DNA from: Cupriavidus necator
GTDB taxonomy: Bacteria > Pseudomonadota > Gammaproteobacteria > Burkholderiales > Burkholderiaceae
Length of the DNA: 64,000 nt
Reading direction: 5' to 3'
NCBI GenBank assembly: GCA_022041995.1
Contig: CP074390.1
Location: forward strand, 1,302,001-1,366,000
Shown here: positions 21,094 to 29,994 of the stretch, in pieces
How the letters are laid out: every line of letters begins with the position of its first letter
Position numbering within the stretch: the stretch's first letter is position 1
The notes under the pieces: generated by a model
Databases searched by the model: none
What the model was told of the DNA's origin: nothing
The model's input: the letters and a program-made list of their open reading frames with translations, nothing else
Translations under genes and position numbers: made by a program

Positions 21094-21537
21094 ATGAACC
21101 GCAGCGACGTCACCGACCTCATCATCGACGCCAAGGTCACCCGCGGCATTACCTGGGCGCAGGTGGCCGAGCGCGTCGGCCGCAGCAAGGAATGGACAAC
21201 CGCGGCGTGCCTGGGCCAGATGGCATTCGACGCCGCCGGCGCGCGCGCGGTCATGGAGGTGTTCGGGCTGCCGCCCGAGGCCGAGCCCTGGCTGCGCGAG
21301 GTGCCGTACAAGGGCTCGCTGCCGACGCAGGTGCCGGCCGATCCGCTGATCTACCGCTTCTACGAACTCATCAGCGTGTACGGCACCACGTTCAAGGCGC
21401 TGATCCATGAAGAGTTTGGCGACGGCATCATGAGCGCGATCGACTTCCGCATGGACCTGCAGCGCGAGCCCGATCCCAACGGGGACCGGGTGCGCATCGA
21501 GATGTCGGGCAAGTTCCTGCCCTACAAGACTTACTGA
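21094..21537 (+). CDS. cynS: Cyanase (cyanate hydratase)
   Basis: 147 aa, the usual length. The N-terminal HTH-like domain (ITWAQVAERVGRSKEWTTAACLG) is followed by the catalytic core IYRFYELISVYGTTFKALIHEEFGDGIMSAIDF. The conserved catalytic triad is visible as Arg88, Glu91 and Ser114. The enzyme works as a decamer and converts cyanate plus bicarbonate to ammonia and CO2. The gene converges on the CynX-like transporter with a 4-nt gap. No carbonic anhydrase gene (cynT) is present in the window. Confidence 0.97.
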   Translation: MNRSDVTDLIIDAKVTRGITWAQVAERVGRSKEWTTAACLGQMAFDAAGARAVMEVFGLPPEAEPWLREVPYKGSLPTQVPADPLIYRFYELISVYGTTFKALIHEEFGDGIMSAIDFRMDLQREPDPNGDRVRIEMSGKFLPYKTY

Positions 21538-21541
21538 GCGG

Positions 21542-22798
21542 CTACCGGGCGCAGCTGGTGGCATGCACCGGCGGCAACGCAAAGGACACGCCATAGCGCG
21601 CCGGGTCCAGGCGCATGGTCAGCACGCCCACCAGCGTGGCGCAGGCCAGGTGGTACCACCAGCCGGTGGCGAAGTCGCCGGTGCGTTCGTGCAGCATGGC
21701 GGTGATCCAGGGCGCCAGCGACGCCAGCAGGAAGCCGCCGCCCTGCATCAGGGCGCTCAGCGCGCCGGCGCTGTCGGGGTCCGGCAGATGGTCCAGCGCC
21801 ACCACCAGGTACAAGGCAAAGCAGCCACCGAGGCCGGCGCCGCCGATCACGGCCCATGCGTGCGGCGCGGCGTCGGGCCACAGCGCCAGTCCGCCGAAGC
21901 CCGCCACCTGCATGGCCAGCGCCAGCGCCATCCAGGCGCGGCGGTCAAGGCTGCGCGCGGCCAGCACCGGCAGCAGCAGCGCCGCGGCGGCCTGCGCCAC
22001 CGCCATCAGCGCCACCAGCGACCCGCTGGCCGAAGCGCTCCAGCCGTGGTCCTGGTAGAACGGTGCGAGCCACGCCACCAGCGACGCATAGCCGCCGTTC
22101 ATTACGCCGAAGCAGGCCATCAGCAGCCAGGTGCGCGGACGCCGCAACAGCGCGCGGGTCGCGCCCGTCGGGCTGATTGCCGGCTTCCCGGCCATGCTCG
22201 CCGCAGTGCGCGGCAGCGCCACCCAGGCCAGCGCCAATGCTGCCAGCGCAGGCACGGCCCACAGCGCCAGCGCATCGCGCCAGCTGCCGGCCAGCGCCGT
22301 CACATAGGGCGACAGCTGCGCGCCGAGCGCGCCGCCGCCCATCAGCGCGGCGGAGTACAGCCCCATCACCGGCGCCACGCGCCCCGGGAATTCTTGCTTG
22401 ACCAGGCCCGGGCAGGCGGCCTGCACCACGGCCACGCCCAGTCCGCACAGCGCTGCCGAGGCGATCAGCCAGGTGCCGTCCGCCACGCCCAGCCGCAGCG
22501 CGCAGCCGGCACCCAGCAAGGCCAGCGCGCCCAGCACCGCGGTGCGCGCACCCAGCCGCGCGCGGATGGCCGGCCCGAAGAACGCGCCCACGCCCATCAG
22601 CAGCATCGGCAGCAAGGTCAGCCAGGCCATGCCCTGGTAGCTGAGGCCGGTGCTGGTGCGGATGGCCGGGGCCAGCGGCCCCACCGCGGTCAGGAACGGC
22701 CGCAGGTTCAGGCCGATGCCGGCAACCGCGGCCAGCACCAGCCAGCGCGGGGTGGTGCGGACCGCGCTGCCGGTGGCCCCGCGCACACCCTCAGCCAC
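21542..22798 (-). CDS. MFS transporter, CynX/NimT family
   Basis: 418 aa with about 12 membrane segments. The N-terminal segment GIGLNLRPFLTAVGPLAPAI is the signature of the CynX/NimT (cyanate / 2-nitroimidazole) branch of the MFS. It starts with GTG and overlaps the upstream deaminase gene by 8 nt, so it belongs to a deaminase-transporter operon that faces cynS tail to tail. Cyanate transport is suggested by the neighbour, but co-transcription with a deaminase points equally to a nucleobase-like substrate. Confidence 0.85.
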   Translation of the reverse strand: MAEGVRGATGSAVRTTPRWLVLAAVAGIGLNLRPFLTAVGPLAPAIRTSTGLSYQGMAWLTLLPMLLMGVGAFFGPAIRARLGARTAVLGALALLGAGCALRLGVADGTWLIASAALCGLGVAVVQAACPGLVKQEFPGRVAPVMGLYSAALMGGGALGAQLSPYVTALAGSWRDALALWAVPALAALALAWVALPRTAASMAGKPAISPTGATRALLRRPRTWLLMACFGVMNGGYASLVAWLAPFYQDHGWSASASGSLVALMAVAQAAAALLLPVLAARSLDRRAWMALALAMQVAGFGGLALWPDAAPHAWAVIGGAGLGGCFALYLVVALDHLPDPDSAGALSALMQGGGFLLASLAPWITAMLHERTGDFATGWWYHLACATLVGVLTMRLDPARYGVSFALPPVHATSCAR

Positions 22799-23249
22799 GG
22801 GGCGAGCGCGGGCCGTAGAGCTGCGCGGCGGAGAGATCGACCGGCACCCGCGTGAGCGGCAGCGGTGGCGGGATCAGCGACAGGCGCAGCGCCTGGTAGG
22901 CGGCCTCGCTCGACATGCCGTAGGGCGCGGCGTCGTGGTTGTCAAAGGCGTAGTAGACCGCCTGCACGCCGGCCATGGTCATCGCCGCCAGGCACATCGG
23001 GCAGGGGTGGCCGCTGGCATAGACCACGCTGCCGCGCAGGTCGGGGCGGCCCAGCTTGCGCGCAGCGGCGCGCACCGCCTCCATCTCGGCATGCGTGGTG
23101 GGGTCGTGGCTGTGGACGATGTCGTTGACGCCGGTGGCGACGGCCTCGCCATCGAGCACCAGCACGGCGCCGAAGGGGCGCGCGCCCCGGTCACGATTGG
23201 CTGCGGCCAGGCGAACCGCCTCGCGCATGAATACCTGGTGAGTGGTCAT
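22791..23249 (-). CDS. Nucleoside/nucleobase deaminase (CDA fold)
   Basis: 152 aa. The zinc site is complete: His53-Ala-Glu55 in HAEME and Cys83/Cys86 in PCPMC. Length and sequence match guanine deaminase (GuaD/TadA-like) proteins; the downstream SSEAAYQ segment also fits that group. ATG 23249 is chosen over an in-frame TTG at 23258. It is the first gene of the operon with the CynX-like carrier and is transcribed divergently from the LysR gene. The substrate (guanine, cytosine, or a plant-type base) is not decided by sequence. Confidence 0.85.
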   Translation of the reverse strand: MTTHQVFMREAVRLAAANRDRGARPFGAVLVLDGEAVATGVNDIVHSHDPTTHAEMEAVRAAARKLGRPDLRGSVVYASGHPCPMCLAAMTMAGVQAVYYAFDNHDAAPYGMSSEAAYQALRLSLIPPPLPLTRVPVDLSAAQLYGPRSPRG

Positions 23250-23426
23250 GGTTGGCAAAAAAGTGAGTGCATGCTGCGCGAGGAGGGCGGCATGGGGCTT
23301 TGAGGGGCGTTCCCGGCGCTGCAGGACGCGGGCCGGGGCAGCGTGCCAACTGTACGCCGGGGCTTGGTAATTGGGAAATTAAATGATGAAATCGCCGGCA
23401 GTGGAAAATCAAATGGATAACCGGAC

Positions 23427-24329
23427 ATGCAGGACGCTCGCCTCGATCCCGTGCTGTTGCAGAGCTTTGTCGCCGTGGCGGAAAGCGGCAGCTTTACCCG
23501 CGCCGCGCAGCGCGTACACCTGACCCAGTCAACGGTCAGCCAGCAGGTGCGCCGGCTGGAAGACCAGCTCGGCTGCGTGCTGCTGGACCGCAGTGGCCGT
23601 TACGTCTCCACCACGCCCGAGGGCGAGCGCCTGCTGGGCTACGCGCGCCGCCTGCAGCAGCTGATGGCCGAGGCGGTGGGGCAGCTGCGCCAGAGCGCCG
23701 GCCAGGGCGAGATCCGCATCGGCGTGCCGGAGGACTTTGCCGCGCGGCCGCTGACGCCGGTGCTGGCCGGGTTTGCCGATGACTGGCCGGGCATGCGGCT
23801 GGAGGTGACCAGCGGCATGAGCCATGAGCTGTGGCAGCGCTTCCAGGACCGGGAACTGGACCTGGTGCTGGTCAAGCAGCGGGTCGGGCAGGCGCCGGGG
23901 CTGGCCAGCTGGCCCGAGCCCCTGTGCTGGATCGACAGCCGCGGCCGCCCGGCCGTGGCGCGCGACCCGGTGCCGCTGGTGGCGTTCCCGGTGGGCGGGC
24001 TGTACCGCGGCGAGATGACGCACGCGCTCGACGCGGGCGGGCGGCGCTGGCGTGTGGCCTTTGTCAGTGCCAGCCTGGCCAGCATCCTGGCCGCGGTGGC
24101 CGACGGCCTGGGCGTCACGCTGCTGCCGCGGCGCCTGGCCACGGCCCAGCACCAGGTGCTGGAGGACGACGGCTGGTCCGCCGCGGTGCCCGACGTCGAG
24201 CTCAGCCTGCACGCGCAGCCGGACCTGCCGGCCGCGGCGCGCGACATGGCCGCGCGGCTGGCCGCGTTATGCGAGACCGTGATGGGGGCGGGCGAGCCGC
24301 CCGCGGATCAGCCGAAGAACTCGTTGTAG
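23427..24329 (+). CDS. LysR-family transcriptional regulator
   Basis: 300 aa. The N-terminal winged HTH is typical (LLQSFVAVAESGSFTRAAQRVHLTQSTVSQQVRRLEDQLG) and the effector domain follows from residue about 90 (GEIRIGVPEDFAAR). It is divergent from the deaminase-MFS operon; the shared 177-bp gap is AT-rich near 23370-23400 and is the likely binding region. It probably senses the substrate of that operon. Its 3' end overlaps a small convergent frame. Confidence 0.92.
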   Translation: MQDARLDPVLLQSFVAVAESGSFTRAAQRVHLTQSTVSQQVRRLEDQLGCVLLDRSGRYVSTTPEGERLLGYARRLQQLMAEAVGQLRQSAGQGEIRIGVPEDFAARPLTPVLAGFADDWPGMRLEVTSGMSHELWQRFQDRELDLVLVKQRVGQAPGLASWPEPLCWIDSRGRPAVARDPVPLVAFPVGGLYRGEMTHALDAGGRRWRVAFVSASLASILAAVADGLGVTLLPRRLATAQHQVLEDDGWSAAVPDVELSLHAQPDLPAAARDMAARLAALCETVMGAGEPPADQPKNSL

Positions 24330-24496
24330 TAGCGGGTGCAGGTGCCGGCCGGGCGGAAAGTGTATGGCAGCTCGGCCATTGCCGCGGCGTCCAGCGAGCC
24401 GAACGGGATGTCGGGCGCGGCCAGGGGGCCGGCTTCAGGGGCGGATTGGCGGTCGGGGCGCGCAAGCTGGGCGCGGGTGTTGGATGGCGAAGTCAT
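24308..24496 (-). CDS. Hypothetical 62-aa protein
   Basis: The frame MTSPSNTRAQLARPDRQ... ends with the distinctive TFRPAGTCTRYYNEFFG. No domain is recognised and no signal or membrane segment is seen. It overlaps the tail of lysR by 22 bp on the opposite strand. The ribosome site is weak. The aromatic-rich C-terminus does not look like chance translation of a GC-rich strand, but support is limited. Confidence 0.45.
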   Translation of the reverse strand: MTSPSNTRAQLARPDRQSAPEAGPLAAPDIPFGSLDAAAMAELPYTFRPAGTCTRYYNEFFG

Positions 24497-24791
24497 GTCA
24501 GGCTCATTCTCAAGGGCCGGGCACTGCACCCGGCAACTGCGGATCGGCGTTGTCAACGCGTGCAGCCATCCTAATGCTGCAGCGCGGCGCAGTCAGCCAT
24601 CCCAGCCTGAACACACTGTTGCGCAATCGCGCCCAATCGAGACGGCTTGCCCGGGGTTGCCCGCGCCTGGCTGCCGCCGGCGACTTGCGCCAACGCCGCT
24701 CGCGGCAGGGTCTATATTGGCTGAGGGTTGCCTGCCCCGATTACCTTGCGGACAGCCTGGCCTGAGTGCCGCCTACCTTCCGGAGCGTGCC

Positions 24792-25487
24792 ATGTCGTTG
24801 CCACCATGCTTTGCCGATCGCCGCGAGGCTGGCCAGTACCTGGGCCGCCGCCTGGCCGAGCTGGGTTTCGGCGCCGCACAGCTGGGCCAGCCCGCGCTGG
24901 TGCTGGCGCTGCCGCGCGGCGGGGTGCCGGTTGCGTTCGAGGTGGTGCGCGCGCTCGACGCGCAGCTGGATGTGCTGCTGGTGCGCAAGATCGGCGCTGC
25001 CGGCTATCCCGAGCTGGCGCTGGGCGCGGTGGTAGAGGGCGATGCCGGCGGCGGTGGCCCGCACACGGTGGTCAATGACGATCCCTGGGCGCGCCGCGCC
25101 GTGGAAAGCGGCAGCTTCGATGCCGAGCGCGGCCGCCAGCTCGACGAGATCGCGCGGCGCCAGCAGCGCTATCGCGGCGGTGCGGCGGTGCCGGCGCGCG
25201 CCGGGCGTACGGTGATCGTGGTCGATGACGGCGTGGCCACCGGCGCCACCATGCGCGCCGCGCTTGAAGGCGTGCGCATGGCCGGGGCGGCGCGTGTGGT
25301 GGCGGCCACGCCGGTGGGGTCGGAGCAGGGGCTGGCCAGCCTGTCGGCCGCGGCCGACGAGGTGATCTGCCTGAACACGCCACCCAGTTTCGGCGCGGTT
25401 GGCGCCTTCTACCTGGATTTCTCCCAGACCAGCGACGAAGAGGCGCTGGCCCTGCTGCGCGCGGCGGCGGCGCCGCCTGCGCGCTGA
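24792..25487 (+). CDS. Phosphoribosyltransferase-family protein
   Basis: 231 aa, type I PRTase fold. The PRPP loop is VIVVDDGVATGATM near residue 140; the hood region begins LVLALPRGGVPVAFEVV and contains LVRKIGAAGYPELALGAV. These features match stand-alone PRTase-like proteins (COG1926) of unknown nucleobase specificity, sometimes fused to hydrolases. ATG 24792 has GGAG at 8 nt. It stands alone and converges on the aconitase-small-subunit-like gene, 7 nt away. Confidence 0.87.
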   Translation: MSLPPCFADRREAGQYLGRRLAELGFGAAQLGQPALVLALPRGGVPVAFEVVRALDAQLDVLLVRKIGAAGYPELALGAVVEGDAGGGGPHTVVNDDPWARRAVESGSFDAERGRQLDEIARRQQRYRGGAAVPARAGRTVIVVDDGVATGATMRAALEGVRMAGAARVVAATPVGSEQGLASLSAAADEVICLNTPPSFGAVGAFYLDFSQTSDEEALALLRAAAAPPAR

Positions 25488-25494
25488 GGTTCGC

Positions 25495-26016
25495 TCAGAC
25501 GTTGTCCGTCTGGCCCTTGCCCAGGCGCGCCTTCAGGTACGGCACCAGCCCGCCGGCGGCCAGGATCGCGCGCAGGAAGTCGGGGATGGGCTCGCACGCG
25601 ACCAGGCTGCCGTCGTCCAGGCGCAGCTGTGCCGACGCCAGATCCAGCACCGCGTGCGCGCCGTCGGCCAGGCGGCTGGTGTCGGCGCAGACCAGCACCG
25701 GCAGGCCCAGGTTGATGGCATTGCGATAGAACAGCCCGCCGAAGGACTGCGCCACCACGGCGCTCACGCCCAGCTCGCGCAGCGCCTGCGGCGCCTGCTC
25801 GCGCGAGGAGCCGATGCCGAAGTTGGCACCTGCCACCAGCACGTCGCCGGCGTGCACGCTGCCGGGAAACTCCGGGCGCAGCGCGGCCAGGCAATGCCGG
25901 GCCAGCACCGGCAGCGGCGCTTTCATCAGCACGGCGGGGGCCATGACATCGGTGTCGATGTTGTCGCCGAAGCGCCAGAGGCGGCCAGCGGGGTCGGGGG
26001 CGATAGCAGAGGTCAT
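25495..26016 (-). CDS. Aconitase-family small subunit (LeuD/DmdB-like)
   Basis: 173 aa swivel domain. Key features are GDNIDTDVMAP near the start, GANFGIGSSREQAPQAL, and FYRNAINLGLPVL. It would pair with the adjacent large subunit to dehydrate or isomerise a hydroxy acid such as isopropylmalate, citramalate or 2,3-dimethylmalate. An in-frame ATG at 26037 is an alternative start; neither has a good ribosome site. The gene lies in an operon with a GntR regulator and a Bug receptor instead of leuB, which argues for catabolism and not leucine synthesis. Confidence 0.85.
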   Translation of the reverse strand: MTSAIAPDPAGRLWRFGDNIDTDVMAPAVLMKAPLPVLARHCLAALRPEFPGSVHAGDVLVAGANFGIGSSREQAPQALRELGVSAVVAQSFGGLFYRNAINLGLPVLVCADTSRLADGAHAVLDLASAQLRLDDGSLVACEPIPDFLRAILAAGGLVPYLKARLGKGQTDNV

Positions 26017-26063
26017 GCAAGAAGTCTGTCCCGCCATGCGGGCACGAAGTCAGTTCCGCAGCG

Positions 26064-27350
26064 TTACGCCAGCAGCGTGCGTGGATCGGTGATGCGGCCG
26101 GTGACGGCGCTGGCGGCCACTGTCATCGGCGAGCCCAGCCACACGGCGCTGCCGGCGTCGCCCATGCGGCCGGAGAAGTTACGCGCCGTCGACGCAATCG
26201 CGCGGCTGCCCGCCGGGAAGCGCGCCGCGCCATAGCCGGCGCAGGCGCCGCAGGCGTTGGGCAGCAGCGTGGCGCCGGCGTCGGTCAGGATGCCAAGCGT
26301 GCCCTCCTGCTCGGCCAGCAGCTGGTCGCGGCGCGAGGCCGGCGCCACCTGCAGGGTCACGCCCGCGGCCACGCGGCGCCCGCGCAGCACGCGCGCGGCC
26401 ATGCGCAGGTCTTCCAGCTTGGCGCCGGTGCAGGCACCCAGGTAGGCGATCTGCACGGGCTCGCCGGCGGCCTGGCCTACTGGCGCGCTGTTGGCGGGGG
26501 AGTGCGGCGCCGCCACCTGCGGAACCAGTGCCGCGGCATCGAAGCGGTGGGCGGCCAGCACCGGCGCGCCGGGGTCGGTGTGCCAGTGGGCCAGGTCGAT
26601 CGCGGCCAGCGTCTGCGCCGGCACGCCGGCCTCGGCCAGCCAGCCGAGCGTGACCGCGTCGGGCGCCACCAGCCCGGTCTGCGCGCCCAGCTCGGCGCTC
26701 ATGTTGGCCAGCGTCATGCGCTCCTGCATCGGCAGCGCGGCGACGGCGCTGCCGGCGTACTCCAGCGCCTCGTAGCGGCCGCCGCCCATGCCGAGCATGG
26801 CGCACAGGAACAGCATCATGTCCTTGGCGCAGACGCCCAGTGCAAGCTGGCCGTCCCATTGCAGCCGGATGGTATGGGGCACGCGCAGCCAGATCTCGCC
26901 GGTGGCCAGCACGCCGGCCATCTCGGTCGCGCCCACGCCGAACATATAGGCGCCGAACGCGCCGCCGGTAGGGCTGTGGCTGTCGCCACCGACAATCAGG
27001 CGGCCCGGCAGCACATGGCCGCGCTCGGGCAGTACCACATGGCAGATGCCTTCGGCGTCGATGAAGTGGGCGCCGGACTGGCGCGTCCAGTCGCGCGTGA
27101 AGCGCAGGATCGACTCGGCCTGGGCATCGCCGCCCGGCACGAAATGGTCGGTCGCCACCACGTAGCGCGACGGGTCCCAGACCCCGGTGCCAAGCGCTTC
27201 CAATAGCGGCGCCACGCGGCGCGGGCCGCTGGAGTCGTGCGACATCGCCAGGTCGACCCGGCAGATCACGATCGAGCCAATCTCCGCGTGCGCCAGCCCG
27301 GCGGCGCGCGCCACCAGCTTCTGCGCCAGCGTGGCGGGGGCGTGGCTCAT
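26064..27350 (-). CDS. Aconitase-family large subunit (LeuC/DmdA-like)
   Basis: 428 aa. The 4Fe-4S ligands are visible: Cys in YLGACTGAKLEDL and the pair in NACGACAGYG. The family segments VVATDHFVP and GGDSHSPTGGAFGAYMFGVGATEMA are intact. It forms a heterodimer with the small subunit encoded 47 nt downstream. The start overlaps the stop of the Bug receptor gene (ATGA). The enzyme could be an isopropylmalate-type isomerase, (R)-2-methylmalate dehydratase or dimethylmalate dehydratase; sequence alone does not decide. Confidence 0.88.
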   Translation of the reverse strand: MSHAPATLAQKLVARAAGLAHAEIGSIVICRVDLAMSHDSSGPRRVAPLLEALGTGVWDPSRYVVATDHFVPGGDAQAESILRFTRDWTRQSGAHFIDAEGICHVVLPERGHVLPGRLIVGGDSHSPTGGAFGAYMFGVGATEMAGVLATGEIWLRVPHTIRLQWDGQLALGVCAKDMMLFLCAMLGMGGGRYEALEYAGSAVAALPMQERMTLANMSAELGAQTGLVAPDAVTLGWLAEAGVPAQTLAAIDLAHWHTDPGAPVLAAHRFDAAALVPQVAAPHSPANSAPVGQAAGEPVQIAYLGACTGAKLEDLRMAARVLRGRRVAAGVTLQVAPASRRDQLLAEQEGTLGILTDAGATLLPNACGACAGYGAARFPAGSRAIASTARNFSGRMGDAGSAVWLGSPMTVAASAVTGRITDPRTLLA

Positions 27351-28387
27351 TCCGGCGAGGCTCCCGAATACCTGACCACGGCGGCCCAGCGCCTGACGTC
27401 CTGCTTCACGAACGCGGCGAAGGCGTCGGGCGGCGTGCCCATCGGCTGCGCGCCGTCGTTCTCCAGGCGCTTGCGCACCGCGGGCGTTTCCAGCCCCTTG
27501 CGCGCGGCCTGGTACAGCGCCTGCGTGACGTCGTGCGGCATGCCGGCCGGACCGAACAGGCCGAACCATGCGCTCGACTCGAACCCCTTCACGGTGGCGC
27601 CGATCGGCGCCGCGCCCGGGAACTGCGGCAGCGGCGCGGGGCTGGTCACGCCCAGCACCTTGAGCTTGCCCGCGCGCACATGCGGCAGCACGTTGATGGT
27701 GCTGGCGAACATCAGGTCGCACTGGCCCGCCAGCACGTCGGTCAGCGCGGGCGAGGTGCCCTTGTACGGAATGTTGACGATGTAGGTGCCGGTCATCATC
27801 TTGAACATGTCGCCGGCCATGTGCAGCGACGAGCCCACCGAGCCGATGGCAAAGTTCAGCTTGCCCGGTTCGGAACGCGCCAGGCGGATCAGCTCGGGCA
27901 CATTGCTGGCCGACAGCTTTGGCGTGGCCACCAACACGCTCGGCACGGTGGCCACCAGCGTGATCGGGGTGAAGTCCTGCACCGGGTCGAACGGCAGCTT
28001 CTTGTACAGCGTGGCGTTGATGGTATGGCTGGTGAAGCTCATCAGCAGCGTGCTGCCGTCTGGCGCGCTCTTGGCAACCAGGTCGGCGGCGATATTGCCG
28101 CCGGCGCCGGGACGGTTCTCGACCACCACCGGCTGGCCGAGCTCCTGGGTCATTTCCTGGGCGATGGTGCGCGCCAGCGTGTCGGTGGTGCCGCCAGCAG
28201 GCGCACCCACCAGGATCCGGATCGGCTTGCCGCCGGCCACCTGGGGTTGCCCCTGGGCGGCGGCGGACAGCGGCAGAGCCAGCGCGCACGCGGCCAGGCT
28301 GGCCATGGCCAGTCGCTGCACCGCGGCGCGGCAGGGGATCGAAGGCAAACGGGTCGGGCTGGACGGGACCAGGCGGAACACTGGCAT
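27347..28387 (-). CDS. Bug/TctC-family periplasmic solute receptor
   Basis: 346 aa with a long N-terminal signal region (residues 1-45, ending LALPLSAAAQG). The mature protein has Bug hallmarks: KPIRILVGAPAGGTTDTLAR, VVVENRPGAGGNIAADLVAKSAPDGSTLL and HIPYKG-like NIPYKGTSPALTD. Bug proteins bind carboxylates for tripartite tricarboxylate transporters; no TctA/TctB gene is nearby, so it may share a distant permease or act as a sensor partner. ATG 28387 has AGGAGC. It is coupled to the aconitase-like large subunit. Confidence 0.93.
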   Translation of the reverse strand: MPVFRLVPSSPTRLPSIPCRAAVQRLAMASLAACALALPLSAAAQGQPQVAGGKPIRILVGAPAGGTTDTLARTIAQEMTQELGQPVVVENRPGAGGNIAADLVAKSAPDGSTLLMSFTSHTINATLYKKLPFDPVQDFTPITLVATVPSVLVATPKLSASNVPELIRLARSEPGKLNFAIGSVGSSLHMAGDMFKMMTGTYIVNIPYKGTSPALTDVLAGQCDLMFASTINVLPHVRAGKLKVLGVTSPAPLPQFPGAAPIGATVKGFESSAWFGLFGPAGMPHDVTQALYQAARKGLETPAVRKRLENDGAQPMGTPPDAFAAFVKQDVRRWAAVVRYSGASPE

Positions 28388-28497
28388 GGCGACGGCTCCT
28401 CGCTTGATGTGATCAGGGATGCGCAGTATCGCCCGGAACGTAATGTGGCGCATCCCTTGCAGCGCCGCCAGCGGGAAGCTGGCGGCGGTCCGCGGGG

Positions 28498-29283
28498 TCA
28501 GTCGCGCAGGCCCGGGCGGGTCTCGCTTTCCACCCAGACGTTGGCGCTGTCCACGCCGGCCGGCGACAACTCCATCCGGTACTCATAGCGGTCCGGACGG
28601 TATTGGCCGAGCAGCAGCTGCACCGGGCGCCCGGCCTGGTCCTTGACCACGCGCCGCACCGCCAGCAGCGCGCCGCCTACCGGCACGTCCAGCAGCGGCG
28701 CCACCACCACGTCGGCCAGGCGCGCGGACAGTACCTGGGTGGCACGGCCCAGCTTCACGCCGCCGGCCTCCAGCAGGCGCAGCACCGGCCGCTCTTCCAG
28801 GGACTGGCGCGTGATCGGCCGGCCCAGGTCGGCGGGCAGGTAGACCGTGATATGCGACAGCGGCCGGTTGCGGTAGTGGCGCACGCGCACGATCTTCACC
28901 ACCGGATCGCCCGGCTCGATCTGCAGCGATTCGGCCACGTCGGGCGTGGCATGGACTTCGTCGATCGAGATCACCTTCACCGACGTCTTCTGGCCCATGT
29001 CGATGATGTTGTCGAGCAGGCTGGTGCCGCGTTCCTCGCCGGCCGCCGCCGCCGGACGCACCGGATGCGGATTGACGAAGGTGCCAAGCCCGCGGTGGCG
29101 GCGCACCAGGCCCTCTTGCACCAGGCGGTCGAACACGCGCCGCATGGTCACGCGCGAGGCGTGGAACTGCTTGGCCAGGTCGATCTCGCCTGGCAAGGGG
29201 CCCTGGCCGAAGCGGCCTTCCACGATCTGCTGGCGCAATACCACGTAAATCTGGTGATACAGGGGAACGACGGCTTCACTCAT
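28498..29283 (-). CDS. GntR/HutC-family transcriptional regulator
   Basis: 261 aa. The N-terminal winged helix (YHQIYVVLRQQIVEGRFGQGPLPGE...ASRVTMRRVFDRLVQEGLV) is joined to a UTRA-type effector domain (SHITVYLPADLGRPI...). It heads the run GntR-Bug-LeuC-like-LeuD-like on the minus strand and likely represses it in response to the carboxylate. ATG 29283 follows AAGGGAA. The AT-rich stretch at about 29310-29345 upstream is the probable promoter-operator. Confidence 0.93.
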   Translation of the reverse strand: MSEAVVPLYHQIYVVLRQQIVEGRFGQGPLPGEIDLAKQFHASRVTMRRVFDRLVQEGLVRRHRGLGTFVNPHPVRPAAAAGEERGTSLLDNIIDMGQKTSVKVISIDEVHATPDVAESLQIEPGDPVVKIVRVRHYRNRPLSHITVYLPADLGRPITRQSLEERPVLRLLEAGGVKLGRATQVLSARLADVVVAPLLDVPVGGALLAVRRVVKDQAGRPVQLLLGQYRPDRYEYRMELSPAGVDSANVWVESETRPGLRD

Positions 29284-29994
29284 GGTTTCCCTTGTGGAGA
29301 GATGACAAGTCTGTAATGCCTCTAATGTACTTTAAATCAGACATAGAGCCTAGCGTGGATAGCCGCAGTGGCGCTTGCGGACAACGGCGCCGGCGCAATG
29401 TTGCAGCGACGCATCCCGTTTCCGCCAGAGCCCTGTGGCCATGGCTCCGGTGCATGTGAAGTTGGTTTGCCGCCGCTGCATCGAAGAGAAGGGGCGATAA
29501 CGCCGGTGCGGTGGGACCTGGCTTGCGCCGTGAGGCGAAAACAGAACATGGGGCCGGCGCCGCTGCAAGGTGGCACGCCTTACACGGGCAGCGGTGACGG
29601 TACCTCGGTGTCGTGTTTCAGCCCCGATACGTACGGGCGCGCCTCGGGAAAAACTGACTGTCTGAATAAGACACTGAAAAGTAAGACCTTTTTTGACCAC
29701 TACGGACCCCGCCCAAGCGGGCTGGGTGCGGCCGTGTCACAGCGGTGTGACATGTCGTCTGCCGTGCACAGCGGCCCGGGCGGCTGGCGATTGCTTAAAG
29801 CCGCGGAAAGTTCCCGTCAGGTTGCCGGGCGGCCTTGAAATACAAGGAGTTGGCGCCTCAGGTGGCGCAGCTGGCACCGATTATGCGCAGGGGGAGTCTG
29901 GTTTGGCAGGGTGCCGGACCTAACCTCCAGCCGTCGTTCGGCACGAGCGCCGGCCGGAGGCTGAGCCGCTGTGACATCTTCCTGGGAGCTTCGT
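29284..29994. other. 700-bp intergenic region, divergent promoters
   Basis: No gene is supported. The left part (29350-29600) is GC-rich and contains GCATCCCGTTTCCGCC near 29411, a possible decayed copy of the dispersed repeat. The middle (29640-29700) is AT-richer. A symmetric TGTCACA-GCGG-TGTGACA element lies at 29735-29752. The right end carries a possible sigma-54 promoter ahead of the Gly-rich protein gene. Confidence 0.5.
29872..29886 (+). promoter_or_regulatory. Sigma-54-like promoter element
   Basis: TGGCAC-N5-ATGC matches the -24/-12 consensus (TGGCAC-N5-TTGC) with one mismatch and correct GG-to-GC spacing. It lies about 109 nt before the ATG of the Gly-rich protein. Such short matches occur by chance in GC-rich DNA, so this is tentative. 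Confidence 0.35.

Noticed and set aside
26064..28289. 741-codon frame suggesting a fusion of aconitase-like and Bug proteins
   Set aside because: The upstream part is an out-of-frame reading of the Bug gene; the family start is at 27350.
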